From CAYJLB01 sp964370845 (GTDB lineage: Bacteria; Bacillota; Clostridia; Oscillospirales; Ruminococcaceae): a DNA stretch of 64,000 nt. Shown one piece after another: positions 27,364 through 36,831 of this stretch (position 1 is the first letter of the stretch; every line of letters begins with the position of its first letter). Where the stretch lies: contig CAYJLB010000001.1 in NCBI GenBank assembly GCA_964370845.1, forward strand, positions 38,135-102,134, written 5' to 3'. Made by a program: the position numbers and the translations under genes. The notes below the pieces were generated by a model. That model was not told the origin of the DNA. It did no database searches and saw only the letters and a program-made list of their open reading frames with translations.

Positions 27364-28263
27364 TTATACCATTAAATATCTTTCACCTGAGTCGGGCATA
27401 AGTGCAACAATCAATTTATCTTTATTTTCCTCTCTTTTTGCAAGTTCAAGAGCAGCTAAATAAGAAGCCCCTGAAGATATTCCCACTAGCAATCCTTGTT
27501 TTGTAGCAAGTTCTTTTGAGGCAGCAACTGCTTGTTCACCCTTTATAACAACCACTTCATCTAGAATATCTTTATCCAAGTTTTTAGGGATAAAATTCGC
27601 ACCTATCCCTTGAATTTTATGAGGACCAAAAACTCCGCTTGAAATAAGTGGCGACTCAAAAGGCTCTACACCAATAATTTTTATATTAGGATTTTTTTCT
27701 TTCAAGTATTTTCCAACACCGCTAACTGTACCACCTGTACCAATTCCTGCAACAAAAATATCAATTTTCCCATCAGTATCTTCCCAAATTTCTTTTCCAG
27801 TAGTTTCATAATGAGCTAAATTGTTGTTTTTATTGTCAAACTGACTTGGAATAAAGGAATTTTCTATTTCCTTAGCAAGTTCCTTGGCTTTATCTAAAGT
27901 TCCTTGCATACCAAATTTTGCTTCTGTTAAAACAAGTTCTCCGCCATAGCCTTTAAGCAAATTTCTTCGCTCAACGCTCATACTTTCGGGCATAACTAAA
28001 ATAACTCTATACCCTAAAGCTGAACCCACCATAGCAAGCCCAATTCCAGTATTTCCGCTAGTAGGCTCAATTATTACAGTGTCCTTGTTAATTTTACCTT
28101 CTTCAATAGCTTTAAAAATCATATTTCTTGCAACCCTATCTTTAACACTTCCACCAGGGTTAAAAGCCTCGACTTTTCCAACTATATTTTCACTAACCTC
28201 ATTTTTAATTTTAATAAGAGGAGTGTTTCCGATTAATTCAAGTATATTATTTGCAATTTTCAT
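27364..28263 (-). CDS. cysK: cysteine synthase A
   Basis: 299 residues. A PLP-dependent O-acetylserine sulfhydrylase. The active lysine is K41 in NPGGSVKDR, PLP phosphate loop GIGTGGTVSGVG, and the TSGNTG substrate loop (residues near 70) are in place. It makes cysteine from O-acetylserine and sulfide. Length is typical. The first motif has GGS where GSS is more usual. It lies as a single gene between two terminators. Confidence 0.95.
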   Translation of the reverse strand: MKIANNILELIGNTPLIKIKNEVSENIVGKVEAFNPGGSVKDRVARNMIFKAIEEGKINKDTVIIEPTSGNTGIGLAMVGSALGYRVILVMPESMSVERRNLLKGYGGELVLTEAKFGMQGTLDKAKELAKEIENSFIPSQFDNKNNNLAHYETTGKEIWEDTDGKIDIFVAGIGTGGTVSGVGKYLKEKNPNIKIIGVEPFESPLISSGVFGPHKIQGIGANFIPKNLDKDILDEVVVIKGEQAVAASKELATKQGLLVGISSGASYLAALELAKREENKDKLIVALMPDSGERYLMV

Positions 28264-28331
28264 TTAATCACAATTCCTTTCAATATAATTATATATTGTC
28301 ATTATCTATTTTATCCATTAGTTTAATAAAA

Positions 28332-28369
28332 ACGACAATAAATAAACCCTAAGGTAAATTTATTGTCGT
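28332..28369 (-). terminator. terminator after ackA
   Basis: ACGACAATAAAT (28332-28343) pairs with ATTTATTGTCGT (28358-28369); read on the minus strand a TTTTT run follows. Confidence 0.82.
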
Positions 28370-28383
28370 AAAAAAATCAAATA

Positions 28384-29586
28384 TTATTTAGCAGAAATTA
28401 ATTCTAAAGTATCTCTAGCAATTAACAATTCTTCATTAGTAGGAAGCACCCATACTTGAGTTGTAGCTTTATCAGTTGATAAATTACATACTTTTCCTCT
28501 AATAGTTTTGTTAAGCTCGTTATCAATAGAAATTCCTAGGAAATCCATATTGTTGCATACATATTTTCTAGTGTCAGCATCGTTTTCACCGATACCACCA
28601 GTAAATATTACTGCATCAAGACCATTCATAGCAGCCGCATAAGAACCAATATATTTCTTAATTTGGTATCTTAATAACTTAGAAGCAAGCAGTGCACGAT
28701 CGTTTCCTTTTTCAGCAGCAGCACTAACATCTCTATTATCAGAAGAAATTCCTGTAACGCCAAGGAATCCACTTTGCTTGTTCATATAGTTTTCCATTTC
28801 AGTTGGTGTAAAACCAAGTTTTTTAGCAACAAATGTAACAGCAGAAGCGTCAACGTTACCGCAACGAGTTCCCATAATTAATCCATCAAGTGGAGTAAAG
28901 CCCATTGAAGTATCTATACATTCACCGCCTTTAATAGCACAAAGTGAAGAACCATTACCAAGGTGACAGCTAACAATTTTAAGGTCTTTAGGGTCTTTTC
29001 CTAAAATATTTGCAAGTTCCATAGAAACATATCTGTGTGAAGTTCCGTGGAAACCGTATTTTCTTACGTGATATTTTTCATAACATTCGTATGGTAAAGC
29101 ATACATATATGCTTTTTCAGGCATTGTTTGGTGGAAAGAAGTATCAAATACTGCAACTTGTGGTACAGTGTCTGAGAAAACTTTTCTACACGCTCTCATA
29201 GCCATTGCGTGAGCTGGGTTATGCACAGGTGCAAGCTCTGACAAATCATCAATTTTTTGAATAACTTCATCAGTTAATTTAGTAGCTTTTGTGAAAACTT
29301 CCGCACCGTGAACAACACGATGTCCAAGAGCTGAGATTTCGTCAAGGCTCTTAATAACAGCAGCTTCACTGTTAGTTAAGACGTCAACTAATTTCATAAA
29401 TGCATCTGTATGATTTTTAAAATCGCAATCTTCTTCTAAAACTCTATCATCAAAAGTTTGATGTTTGATTTTTCCGTCGATGCCGATTCTTTCGCAATTT
29501 CCTTTTGCGATAACTTTTTCATCACTCATATCAATTAACTGATACTTAAGGGATGAGCTTCCTGCGTTGATAACTAAAATGTTCAT
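28384..29586 (-). CDS. ackA: acetate kinase
   Basis: 400 residues. An ASKHA-fold kinase interconverting acetyl phosphate and acetate with ATP/ADP. Conserved blocks: NAGSSSLKYQLIDM near the start, GHRVVHG, FDTSFHQTMP, RKYGFHGTSHRYVS, HLGNGSSLCAI, FTGGIGEN. It supplies ATP in fermentation; no pta is adjacent. Divergent from tmcAL, which uses acetate, a common Firmicutes neighbourhood. Confidence 0.97.
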   Translation of the reverse strand: MNILVINAGSSSLKYQLIDMSDEKVIAKGNCERIGIDGKIKHQTFDDRVLEEDCDFKNHTDAFMKLVDVLTNSEAAVIKSLDEISALGHRVVHGAEVFTKATKLTDEVIQKIDDLSELAPVHNPAHAMAMRACRKVFSDTVPQVAVFDTSFHQTMPEKAYMYALPYECYEKYHVRKYGFHGTSHRYVSMELANILGKDPKDLKIVSCHLGNGSSLCAIKGGECIDTSMGFTPLDGLIMGTRCGNVDASAVTFVAKKLGFTPTEMENYMNKQSGFLGVTGISSDNRDVSAAAEKGNDRALLASKLLRYQIKKYIGSYAAAMNGLDAVIFTGGIGENDADTRKYVCNNMDFLGISIDNELNKTIRGKVCNLSTDKATTQVWVLPTNEELLIARDTLELISAK

Positions 29587-29774
29587 TTTGGGTAATCTCC
29601 TTAATTTTACTATAAATTTAAACTTGACAATAACATTACTATTATATATTATTACTTTATAGGAAAAAAATCAAGTGTTTTTGTGTAGAATTTTAATTTT
29701 TTTTTTAGAAAAAGAACAAATATCAAATTAAAAATAAAACAATGATAAATATAAGTAAAAAGGAGCTAAAATTT

Positions 29775-30950
29775 ATGGAAATTTCTGCAATAATTTGTGA
29801 GTATAACCCTTTTCATAACGGGCATAAATATCTTGTTGAAAACGCAAGAAAAAAAGGTGCAAGCCATATTATAGCAATTATGAGTGGAAATTTTGTACAA
29901 AGGGGCGAAACTGCTCTTTTCGACAAACACGAAAGGGCGAAAATTGCTTGTGAAAATGGTTGCGATTTAGTCATTGAACTACCATTGCCTTTTTGTTGTT
30001 CCTCGGCGGAAAATTTTTCAAAAGGTGCAATTTCCATTTTAAATTCCACAAAAATTGTAAACTCACTTATTTTCGGCTCGGAAATAGGGGATATAGAACA
30101 ACTTAAAGAATGTGCAAACGCCTCAATAAATCTTAAAGATAACGAAGTTGTAAAGGTTTTTTTATCACAAGGTCTTTCCTATCCAAATGCGGTTTCAAAA
30201 GCAATTTCAAGTATTTATGGTGAAGAATTGTCAGAAGTTTTCTCCTCACCAAACAACACCCTTGGAATTGAATATATAAAAGCCTTAATTTTATCAGATA
30301 GTAAAATTAAACCGAAAACTATTTTTCGCAAAAATGCTCCCCACGATAGCGATGTTTCAAAAGAAAACTTTGCAAGTGCTTCCCTTTTGCGAAAAAAAAT
30401 ATTTGCCGGTGAAAGTGTTGAGGATTTAGTCCCAAAAGAAAGCTATTTCATATTAGAAAATGCAATTAATAAAAAAAACATCTCCGACTTTTCAAAATAT
30501 TCATCAATAATTAAATACAAAATTTTATCAGAAAGAAAATCGCTACTAGATATTGCAGATATGGATTTTGAACTTTTAGAACGCTTATATAAAGGTTGTG
30601 AAAGCTATGACACCATTGAAGAAATCATAACTTTCACAAAATCTAAAAAATATACTCACGCACGAATTCGTCGTGTGGTTTTAAACATTTTGCTTGGAAT
30701 AAAAAAATCCGACCTTGAAATTATGCCATCTTTCGCGAGAATTTTAGCTTTCAACGAAAAAGGTAGAGAATTAATTCCTCTCATCAGAAAAAATTTCCCA
30801 ATAGATACTTCCCTAGCTAAACTTTCAAGAGTTTCAGCCACCTCAAAAAATCAAGCTGATTTCGACAAAACTGCAACAGATATTTATTCAATGTCCCTTT
30901 TAAGTCAAAGTAAAAAGAATGAATTTTCAACTTTTGTTTCAATATTATAA
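29775..30950 (+). CDS. tmcAL: tRNA(Met) cytidine acetate ligase
   Basis: 391 residues. The N-terminal nucleotidyltransferase motif CEYNPFHNGHKYLVENAR, followed by IMSGNFVQRGE, and the family's later RIRRVVLNILLGI region identify TmcAL (formerly DUF795/YlbM). It forms N4-acetylcytidine at the wobble base of elongator tRNA(Met) from acetate and ATP. Start 29775 follows AGGAGC; earlier in-frame codons lack a site. Divergent from ackA. Confidence 0.93.
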   Translation: MEISAIICEYNPFHNGHKYLVENARKKGASHIIAIMSGNFVQRGETALFDKHERAKIACENGCDLVIELPLPFCCSSAENFSKGAISILNSTKIVNSLIFGSEIGDIEQLKECANASINLKDNEVVKVFLSQGLSYPNAVSKAISSIYGEELSEVFSSPNNTLGIEYIKALILSDSKIKPKTIFRKNAPHDSDVSKENFASASLLRKKIFAGESVEDLVPKESYFILENAINKKNISDFSKYSSIIKYKILSERKSLLDIADMDFELLERLYKGCESYDTIEEIITFTKSKKYTHARIRRVVLNILLGIKKSDLEIMPSFARILAFNEKGRELIPLIRKNFPIDTSLAKLSRVSATSKNQADFDKTATDIYSMSLLSQSKKNEFSTFVSIL

Positions 30951-30974
30951 TTTTTTATAATTCTAATTTATTTC

Positions 30975-31886
30975 TCACTCAAAATTTTCAGTAATATATT
31001 CCGCTGCGTGAGTTGCCGCTGTAGAACCATCACCAACAGCAGTAGTAAGTTGTCTTACACTTTTACTTCTACAATCTCCGGCTACAAAAACTCCCTTAAC
31101 TGAAGAAATTGTATTTTCGTGGACAGCAAAGTACCCACCTTTGTCAAGCACTTCTTCTGGGAAAACTTCCGTTTGTGGAACTTGTCCTACCGCAACAAAA
31201 AGCCCAGAAATTGTAATTTCACGTTCAGCATCATCAATTTTATTCTTTACTTTAATGCCTGTAATAGCCTTTTCGCCTAAAATTTCTGAAACATTGCTAT
31301 TTAAAACTAGTTCAATATTTTCAGTAGCACGAACTTTTTCTGAAAGTGCTTTTACTCCTCTAAACTCGTCACGGCGATGAATTAGATATACTTTACTGCA
31401 AATTTTAGCTAAATAAAGAGCATCTTGTAAAGCAGTGTCACCACCGCCAACAATTGCAACGTCTTTTTCCTTGAAGAAAGCACCGTCGCACACTGCACAG
31501 TAAGAAACGCCCTTTCCAATCATAACTTCTTCACGTTCAACGCCTAAATGCCTGTGAGTAGCCCCTGTTGCAACAATTACAGCCTTGCACTCAAAGCTAT
31601 TTCCGCTTTCTGTTTCAACAGTTTTTATTTTTTCTCCGCTGATTTTTACAGCTTTTTCAAATTCAAAAGGCACACCAAGCTCCATAACTTGATTCATTAA
31701 GTTTGTTGAGAACTCCATTCCGCTCATTTGTGCAATTGAAGGATAATTTTCCACACTAGGAGAAAGTGCGATTTGCCCGCCGAAAGAATTATACTCTAAA
31801 ACTACTACCGAATGTCCCGAACGTGCCGCATATAAAGCCGCTGTCATACCCGCTGGACCTGCACCGATTACTACTATATCATACAT
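30975..31886 (-). CDS. trxB: thioredoxin reductase
   Basis: 303 residues. FAD-binding start VIGAGPAGMTAALYAARSG, redox pair C130-AVC-C133-like (SYCAVCDGAFF), NADPH motif VGGGDTALQDA, and end GVFVAGDCRSK..QLTTAVGDG. It reduces thioredoxin with NADPH. Single gene, 3' end convergent with tmcAL and only 25 bases away. An AAGAAAGGAATG ribosome site precedes the start. Confidence 0.96.
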   Translation of the reverse strand: MYDIVVIGAGPAGMTAALYAARSGHSVVVLEYNSFGGQIALSPSVENYPSIAQMSGMEFSTNLMNQVMELGVPFEFEKAVKISGEKIKTVETESGNSFECKAVIVATGATHRHLGVEREEVMIGKGVSYCAVCDGAFFKEKDVAIVGGGDTALQDALYLAKICSKVYLIHRRDEFRGVKALSEKVRATENIELVLNSNVSEILGEKAITGIKVKNKIDDAEREITISGLFVAVGQVPQTEVFPEEVLDKGGYFAVHENTISSVKGVFVAGDCRSKSVRQLTTAVGDGSTAATHAAEYITENFE

Positions 31887-31937
31887 AAATTTTCATTCCT
31901 TTCTTTTAAGTCGCAACTTTTTCTTTTATTATATCAG

Positions 31938-31981
31938 ATAAAGGTACGTTTGTCATTATTTTTGACTAAAACGTACCTTTA
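31938..31981 (-). terminator. terminator after nrdD
   Basis: TAAAGGTACGTTT and AAACGTACCTTTA form a 13-bp stem inside 31938-31981, with inner TGTCA/TGACT-like pairing and T runs on both strands. Confidence 0.85.
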
Positions 31982-32009
31982 TTTTTAAAAAAATTTATTG
32001 AGGCATTAA

Positions 32010-34394
32010 TTATTGTGCTTTTACTGCACTTTCAGCAAAAACTTTTATACTTGAAAGATTTTGCAATTTATCAAAACTCTCTCCATCAGATATTATTAAC
32101 GTAGGAGCTTGCATTATTCCCATTGCAGTGCTTTGTTCGTGATTTTCTTCAGCATCAACAATTTTATAATTCACACCCGCTCTATCAAGAAATGATTTTG
32201 CAGCAACACAGTTAGGGCAAGTTTTTGTTGTAAAAAGTAGAATTTCTTCCGCTTTATTTGTAGAACAACCACAATCATCGCCACAGTTTTCTTCTTTAGA
32301 AGCTTTTCTATCTTTTAAATGTGAGTTTTCGATATCATAAAGTTTTCTTTCTTTAAACTCTTGAGTTTTACCATCGTTCCAGTTTTGAACAGGACGATAG
32401 TAACCTGTAATTCTGCTGTAAATTTCTGCATTTTCGTTACAAGTAGGGCAAACTGAAACTTCACCATTTAAGTAACCGTGATTTTTACAAACTGAATAAG
32501 TTGGAGATAACGTGTAGTATGGAAGTTTATAATTAGCAGCAATTTTTCTAACAATGTTAGCAGCAGCTTGCCAGTCAGGAAGTTTTTCTCCAAGGAAAGC
32601 ATGGAAAACTGTACCCGAAGTATATAAAGTTTGTAAGTCATCTTGAATATCAAGTGCATCAAATATATCAGAAGTAAAGTCTACAGGAAGGTGTGAGGAG
32701 TTTGTATAATAAGGAGTTCCCCCTTCTTCCGCAGCAGTGATAATATCAGGGTATTTGCTTACATCGTGTTTAGCAAGACGATATGTTGTACTTTCAGCAG
32801 GTGTAGCTTCAAGGTTATATAAATCACCATATTCTTCTTGATAATCAGAAAGTCTATCTCTCATATGATTTAGAACTTCTTGAGTAAAGCTTTGTGATTC
32901 TTCGTCAGTCAAATCTTTTCCTAACCAAGATGCATTTAAGCAAGCTTCATTCATACCAATTAATCCAATAGTAGAAAAATGGCTGTCAAAAGAACCTAAA
33001 TAACGTTTTGTATAAGGATATAATCCCTCGTCAAGTAGTTTTGCTACAACAGTTCTTTTTAGTTTAAGTGAACGTGCTGAAATATCCATAACTTTATTTA
33101 AACGTTTGTAGAAATCTTCTTTATTTTCCGCTAAATAAGCAATTCTAGGAATATTAATAGTTACAACACCAACTGAACCAGTTGACTCACCACTACCAAA
33201 GAAACCACCTGATTTTTTTCTAAGTTCTCTAAGGTCAAGTCTTAATCTACAGCACATTGAACGAACATCGGAAGGCTCCATATCACTATTTACATAGTTT
33301 GAGAAATAAGGAGTACCATATTTTGCAGTCATTTCAAATAAAAGTTTATTATTTTCCGTTTCTGACCAGTCAAATTCACTTGTAATTGAGTAAGTTGGAA
33401 TTGGATATTGGAAACCTCTACCATTAGCATCGCCCTCAATCATAATTTCAATGAAAGCTCTGTTAACCATATCCATTTCTTCTTTACAATCTTTATATTT
33501 AAAATCAACTTCTTTTCCGCCGATGATGCAGTTTAATTCAGCAAGGTCACCAGGCACTGTCCAGTCAAGTGTAATATTTGAGAATGGCGCTTGAGTTCCC
33601 CATCTTGATGGAGTATTAACACCATAAATAAATGATTGGATACATTGTTTTACTTCACGATAAGTAAGGTTATCAGCTTTTACAAATGGAGCTAAATAAG
33701 TGTCAAAAGATGAGAACGCTTGTGCCCCTGCCCATTCGTTTTGCATAATTCCAAGGAAATTTACCATTTGGTTACAAAGTGTAGAAAGGTGTGATGCTGG
33801 CGCAGAAGTAATTTTTCCAGGAATTCCACCAAGACCCTCTTGAATAAGTTGTTTTAATGACCAACCTGCACAATAACCTGTAAGCATTGACAAGTCATGT
33901 ATATGAATATCAGCATTTTTATGTGCTTGACCAATTTCTTCGTCATAAATTTCAGAAAGCCAGTAGTTTGCAGTAATAGCTCCCGAATTACTTAAAATAA
34001 GTCCACCAACAGAGTAAGTAACCGTTGAATTTTCCTTAACTCTCCAGTCAGTAACTTTTACATAGCTATCTACAATTTCTTTATAATCAAGGATTGTAGA
34101 TTTCATATTACGCATTTTTTCTCTTTGTTTTCTATAAAGAATGTATACTTTAGCAACATCTTCATATCCAGCTTGTCCCAAAACAGTTTCAACGCTGTCT
34201 TGAACATCTTCCACCGCAATATGATTATCTTTAATTTTTGCCTCAAAGTGAGCAGTTACTTTAAGTGCAAGCAAATCAATAATGTCACTATTAAATTGTT
34301 TGTTAGCAGCTTCAAAAGCTAGTGTGATTGCCTTACAAATTTTCGAGATATTAAATGCAGAAACCGCACCATCTCTTTTAATTACGTCGTACAT
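32010..34394 (-). CDS. nrdD: anaerobic ribonucleoside-triphosphate reductase with C-terminal thioredoxin-fold domain
   Basis: 794 residues. Order: ATP-cone domain (residues 1-90, VIKRDGAVSAFNISKICKAI), NrdD catalytic barrel (MCCRLRLDLRELRKK), zinc site with CKNHGYLNGEVSVCPTC, and the glycyl-radical segment RITGYYRP with the radical glycine. A linker with CGDDCGC leads to a glutaredoxin/thioredoxin-like tail with FTTKTCPNCVAAKSFLDRAG (CPNC). The fused redox tail may recycle or sense thiols. Activating enzyme gene nrdG is not in this window. Start 34394 (MYDVIK) by GAAAGGAATG. Confidence 0.95.
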   Translation of the reverse strand: MYDVIKRDGAVSAFNISKICKAITLAFEAANKQFNSDIIDLLALKVTAHFEAKIKDNHIAVEDVQDSVETVLGQAGYEDVAKVYILYRKQREKMRNMKSTILDYKEIVDSYVKVTDWRVKENSTVTYSVGGLILSNSGAITANYWLSEIYDEEIGQAHKNADIHIHDLSMLTGYCAGWSLKQLIQEGLGGIPGKITSAPASHLSTLCNQMVNFLGIMQNEWAGAQAFSSFDTYLAPFVKADNLTYREVKQCIQSFIYGVNTPSRWGTQAPFSNITLDWTVPGDLAELNCIIGGKEVDFKYKDCKEEMDMVNRAFIEIMIEGDANGRGFQYPIPTYSITSEFDWSETENNKLLFEMTAKYGTPYFSNYVNSDMEPSDVRSMCCRLRLDLRELRKKSGGFFGSGESTGSVGVVTINIPRIAYLAENKEDFYKRLNKVMDISARSLKLKRTVVAKLLDEGLYPYTKRYLGSFDSHFSTIGLIGMNEACLNASWLGKDLTDEESQSFTQEVLNHMRDRLSDYQEEYGDLYNLEATPAESTTYRLAKHDVSKYPDIITAAEEGGTPYYTNSSHLPVDFTSDIFDALDIQDDLQTLYTSGTVFHAFLGEKLPDWQAAANIVRKIAANYKLPYYTLSPTYSVCKNHGYLNGEVSVCPTCNENAEIYSRITGYYRPVQNWNDGKTQEFKERKLYDIENSHLKDRKASKEENCGDDCGCSTNKAEEILLFTTKTCPNCVAAKSFLDRAGVNYKIVDAEENHEQSTAMGIMQAPTLIISDGESFDKLQNLSSIKVFAESAVKAQ

Positions 34395-34504
34395 AATCCC
34401 CATTCCTTTCATCATTGCACCATTGTTTCCCGCTTCGTTTGATGCAACTTAGGTGTTAAACCCTATTTTATATATTTTTTTTAATCAAATTTTACCGTAA
34501 ATTT

Positions 34505-34533
34505 AGTTTATCACTTTTAAACCCATTTGTCAA
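34505..34533 (-). promoter_or_regulatory. nrdD promoter
   Basis: On the minus strand TTGACA (34528-34533) is followed after 17 bp by TAAACT (34505-34510). The start point lies about 110 nt upstream of nrdD. Confidence 0.65.
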
Positions 34534-34581
34534 GAGGTTTTTGCACATTTGGTATATATTTTTTATTTTGCAACGATGTAA

Positions 34582-34597
34582 ACACTATATATAGTAT
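34582..34597. promoter_or_regulatory. candidate NrdR box upstream of nrdD
   Basis: ACACTATATATAGTAT fits the NrdR palindrome type (acaCwAtATaTwGtgt). It lies about 50 bp upstream of the -35. A second box at the usual 31-32 bp distance (near 34550-34566) is weak. NrdR represses nrd genes when dATP is high; whether this site functions is inference. The remaining gap 34395-34851 holds a possible -10 TATAAT at 34774-34779 for the plus-strand htrA but no gene. Confidence 0.5.
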
Positions 34598-34851
34598 GTC
34601 AATTTTTGAATAACTACTCAAAAACATTGTAAATTCTAATAAAAAATGACTTTTGTCGAAAAACAAGACACTAATTATTGTGTTTTATTTTTTATGTGTA
34701 AAAATGTAAAAATAGTGAATTAAAACCACACATAACATTTTAATTATTATCATACATTTATCACAAACCTAAGTATAATAATAATTACAGCAAACGACAA
34801 ACAAGAAAATACAAAAATTAAATAAAATTAATTTTGAAAGGAATAAATATT

Positions 34852-36240
34852 ATGGACAACAATAATTCTTTTAATAATTTAAATAACGAGGATAACACTC
34901 CTCAAGAAACTCAACCAATTAGCAATTTTAATCGACAACAAGAAACTCCACCGCAAACCTTTACTGAATATAAAGCACCGCAAAACTCTCACCCAATTCC
35001 AGATATTCAGCCTGTTGAGAATTCAATGCCAATTAATGAAGTTGCTTATATCCCGTTTCAAGAAAATGAAACTGCAAAACCTCCTAAAAAAAGCAAAGGT
35101 AAAAACGTACTGAAAGTTTTAGGTGCAACAGCTGCAATTTTCGCAGTTTCTATAGTTTCAATTTATGGTTATACACTTGTTACTCAAGGAGATATGAGTG
35201 CTCCATTTGCAAATAACGGACAAGTAGCTGAAAATAACAATAACGCATCAGCTTCAACTGATATAGCAAGTAAAATTGATGAAGTAAGCACAGCACCTAC
35301 TTTCTTTCAAATGACTGCTGAAGAAGGCGGACTGCTTCACGCGACAGATATTTATGATAAAGTTGTTCCATCAGTAGTAGGTGTATCATCTACACTTGTA
35401 AATGGCGGTTCAACAGGAACAGGAATTATCCTTAGCGAAGATGGTTACATTTTAACAAATGCACACGTTGTAGAAGATGCATTTGAAGTAACTGTCCTTC
35501 TTAACATAAATACTGACGAATATGAAGAAGTAAAAGCTACTGTAGTTGGTTCTGACGAACAAACTGATATTGCAGTATTAAAAATCGATAAGACAGGTCT
35601 AACTGCTGCTGAACTTGGTGTTTCTAGTGAATTAGAAATTGGCGAATTTGTTATGGCAATCGGCAATCCACTAGGATTTGAATTCGCAAACACAGCAACT
35701 AGCGGAATGGTTTCCGGACTTGATAGACAATTCACTATGGAAAGCTATTCCTTAAATTTAATCCAAACTGACGCTGCTATAAACAGTGGTAACTCTGGTG
35801 GACCTTTAGTAAATTCTTATGGTCAAATTATAGGTATAACTTCATCAAAAATCTCTCAACAATATGCTGAATCATTAGGTTTTGCTATTCCAATCGACGA
35901 AGCTATGCCAATTATTGAAGATTTAGTTCAATATGGTTATGTAAGAGGCCGCCCACAAATCGGTATCGGCGGACAAGATTTAGAAAAAATTTGGGCTGAT
36001 TTTAACGATATACCTCAAGGGATAATTGTCCTTTCAATTACAGAAGATTCAGGTGCAGCTGATGCTGGCTTACAAATCAATGATATTATCATTGGTGTTG
36101 ACGGAAAACCTGTCACAACAATGGACGAACTTAACACTTATAAAGAAGAACACCAAGCTGGTGACACTATGAGGTTGTTAATTTATCGTGACGGAGAAAC
36201 TCTTGAAGTTGATGTAGTTTTATCCGAAGCGAAAGAGTAA
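34852..36240 (+). CDS. HtrA-type serine protease with PDZ domain
   Basis: 462 residues. A Gln/Asn/Pro-rich cytoplasmic start of about 85 residues, a membrane helix at about 86-109, then a protease domain with triad H205 (TNAHV), D239 (EQTDIAVL), S315 (SGNSGGPL), and one PDZ domain (residues 365-455, DAGLQINDIIIGVDG). Classic HtrA/DegS-like arrangement. Start at 34852 by GAAAGGAAT; the earlier ATG lacks spacing. It has no close operon partner; a terminator follows 36465. Confidence 0.93.
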   Translation: MDNNNSFNNLNNEDNTPQETQPISNFNRQQETPPQTFTEYKAPQNSHPIPDIQPVENSMPINEVAYIPFQENETAKPPKKSKGKNVLKVLGATAAIFAVSIVSIYGYTLVTQGDMSAPFANNGQVAENNNNASASTDIASKIDEVSTAPTFFQMTAEEGGLLHATDIYDKVVPSVVGVSSTLVNGGSTGTGIILSEDGYILTNAHVVEDAFEVTVLLNINTDEYEEVKATVVGSDEQTDIAVLKIDKTGLTAAELGVSSELEIGEFVMAIGNPLGFEFANTATSGMVSGLDRQFTMESYSLNLIQTDAAINSGNSGGPLVNSYGQIIGITSSKISQQYAESLGFAIPIDEAMPIIEDLVQYGYVRGRPQIGIGGQDLEKIWADFNDIPQGIIVLSITEDSGAADAGLQINDIIIGVDGKPVTTMDELNTYKEEHQAGDTMRLLIYRDGETLEVDVVLSEAKE

Positions 36241-36325
36241 AAATAATCAATTTTATGTTTTTAATCGCATAATCACCCCCTTAGATTATTGCGTTAATAT
36301 AAATTTAATTTTGTTTATCATTCAA

Positions 36326-36419
36326 GGTTAGAGGGTCGCCTTGCGCCGTAGCAATAGCTACAAAAGCAAAAGTACCCAACTACAAAGAAATTGCTTCCCT
36401 AACTAAATTGTGGAGCAAT
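36326..36419 (+). other. candidate structured element after htrA
   Basis: GGTTAGAGGG (36326-36335) can pair with CCCTAAC (36397-36403). Inside, GTAGC-AATA-GCTAC (36348-36361) is a perfect hairpin. Downstream ATTGCTTCC (36390-36398) can instead pair with GGAGCAAT (36412-36419), so the two folds exclude each other. No gene is seen in 36241-36510. Confidence 0.35.
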
Positions 36420-36464
36420 GCTACTTATATAAATTTTGTTTTTCATTTATTTCCCAAAAACAGG

Positions 36465-36497
36465 AAAGACTGCCAATTATTAAAAGGCAGTCTTTTT
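36465..36497. terminator. bidirectional terminator
   Basis: AAAGACTGCC (36465-36474) pairs with GGCAGTCTTT (36486-36495) and is followed by a T run. It divides htrA from the convergent FlhB-like gene. Confidence 0.85.
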
Positions 36498-36510
36498 TGT
36501 TTATATTTTG

Positions 36511-36831
36511 TTATTTATTTTTTTGTTTAGCCATTTCAGTAGCGTCCATTATATCGGAGGCAGATTTAGCCGCGTGAAGAATTTCAACATAAATAGCAGA
36601 AACCACTTCGTATAATTCCTCAGGTATCCCCTGTCCAATATTTAACATTGTAAGCAGTGCAGCAGTACTATCATCACGAAAGATAGGAACTCCGTTTTCA
36701 TCTGCAATTTTAATTATATTTTTTGCAACCTCCCCATGCCCCGAAGCAACCACAATAGGCGCATAATCAGTTTTAGGGTTATATTTTAAAGCAACAGCAC
36801 TATCTTTTTTATGTATATTAAATTTTCGCAT
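36511..36831 (-). CDS. FlhB C-terminal-like protein (YlqH type)
   Basis: 106 residues that correspond to the cytoplasmic tail of the flagellar export switch FlhB, but lack the membrane part: AVALKYNPKTDYAPIVVASGHGEVAKNIIKIADENGVPIFRDD. The canonical NPTH autocleavage site is replaced by NPKT. B. subtilis YlqH has the same form and can stand in for the FlhB tail. It overlaps the upstream FliK-like gene by 14 bases. A GAGGGAGG ribosome site lies inside that gene's end. Confidence 0.85.
   Translation of the reverse strand: MRKFNIHKKDSAVALKYNPKTDYAPIVVASGHGEVAKNIIKIADENGVPIFRDDSTAALLTMLNIGQGIPEELYEVVSAIYVEILHAAKSASDIMDATEMAKQKNK

Noticed and set aside
36326..36419. tRNA or known riboswitch
   Set aside because: No cloverleaf with a TPsiC-like arm and no known aptamer core could be recognised.
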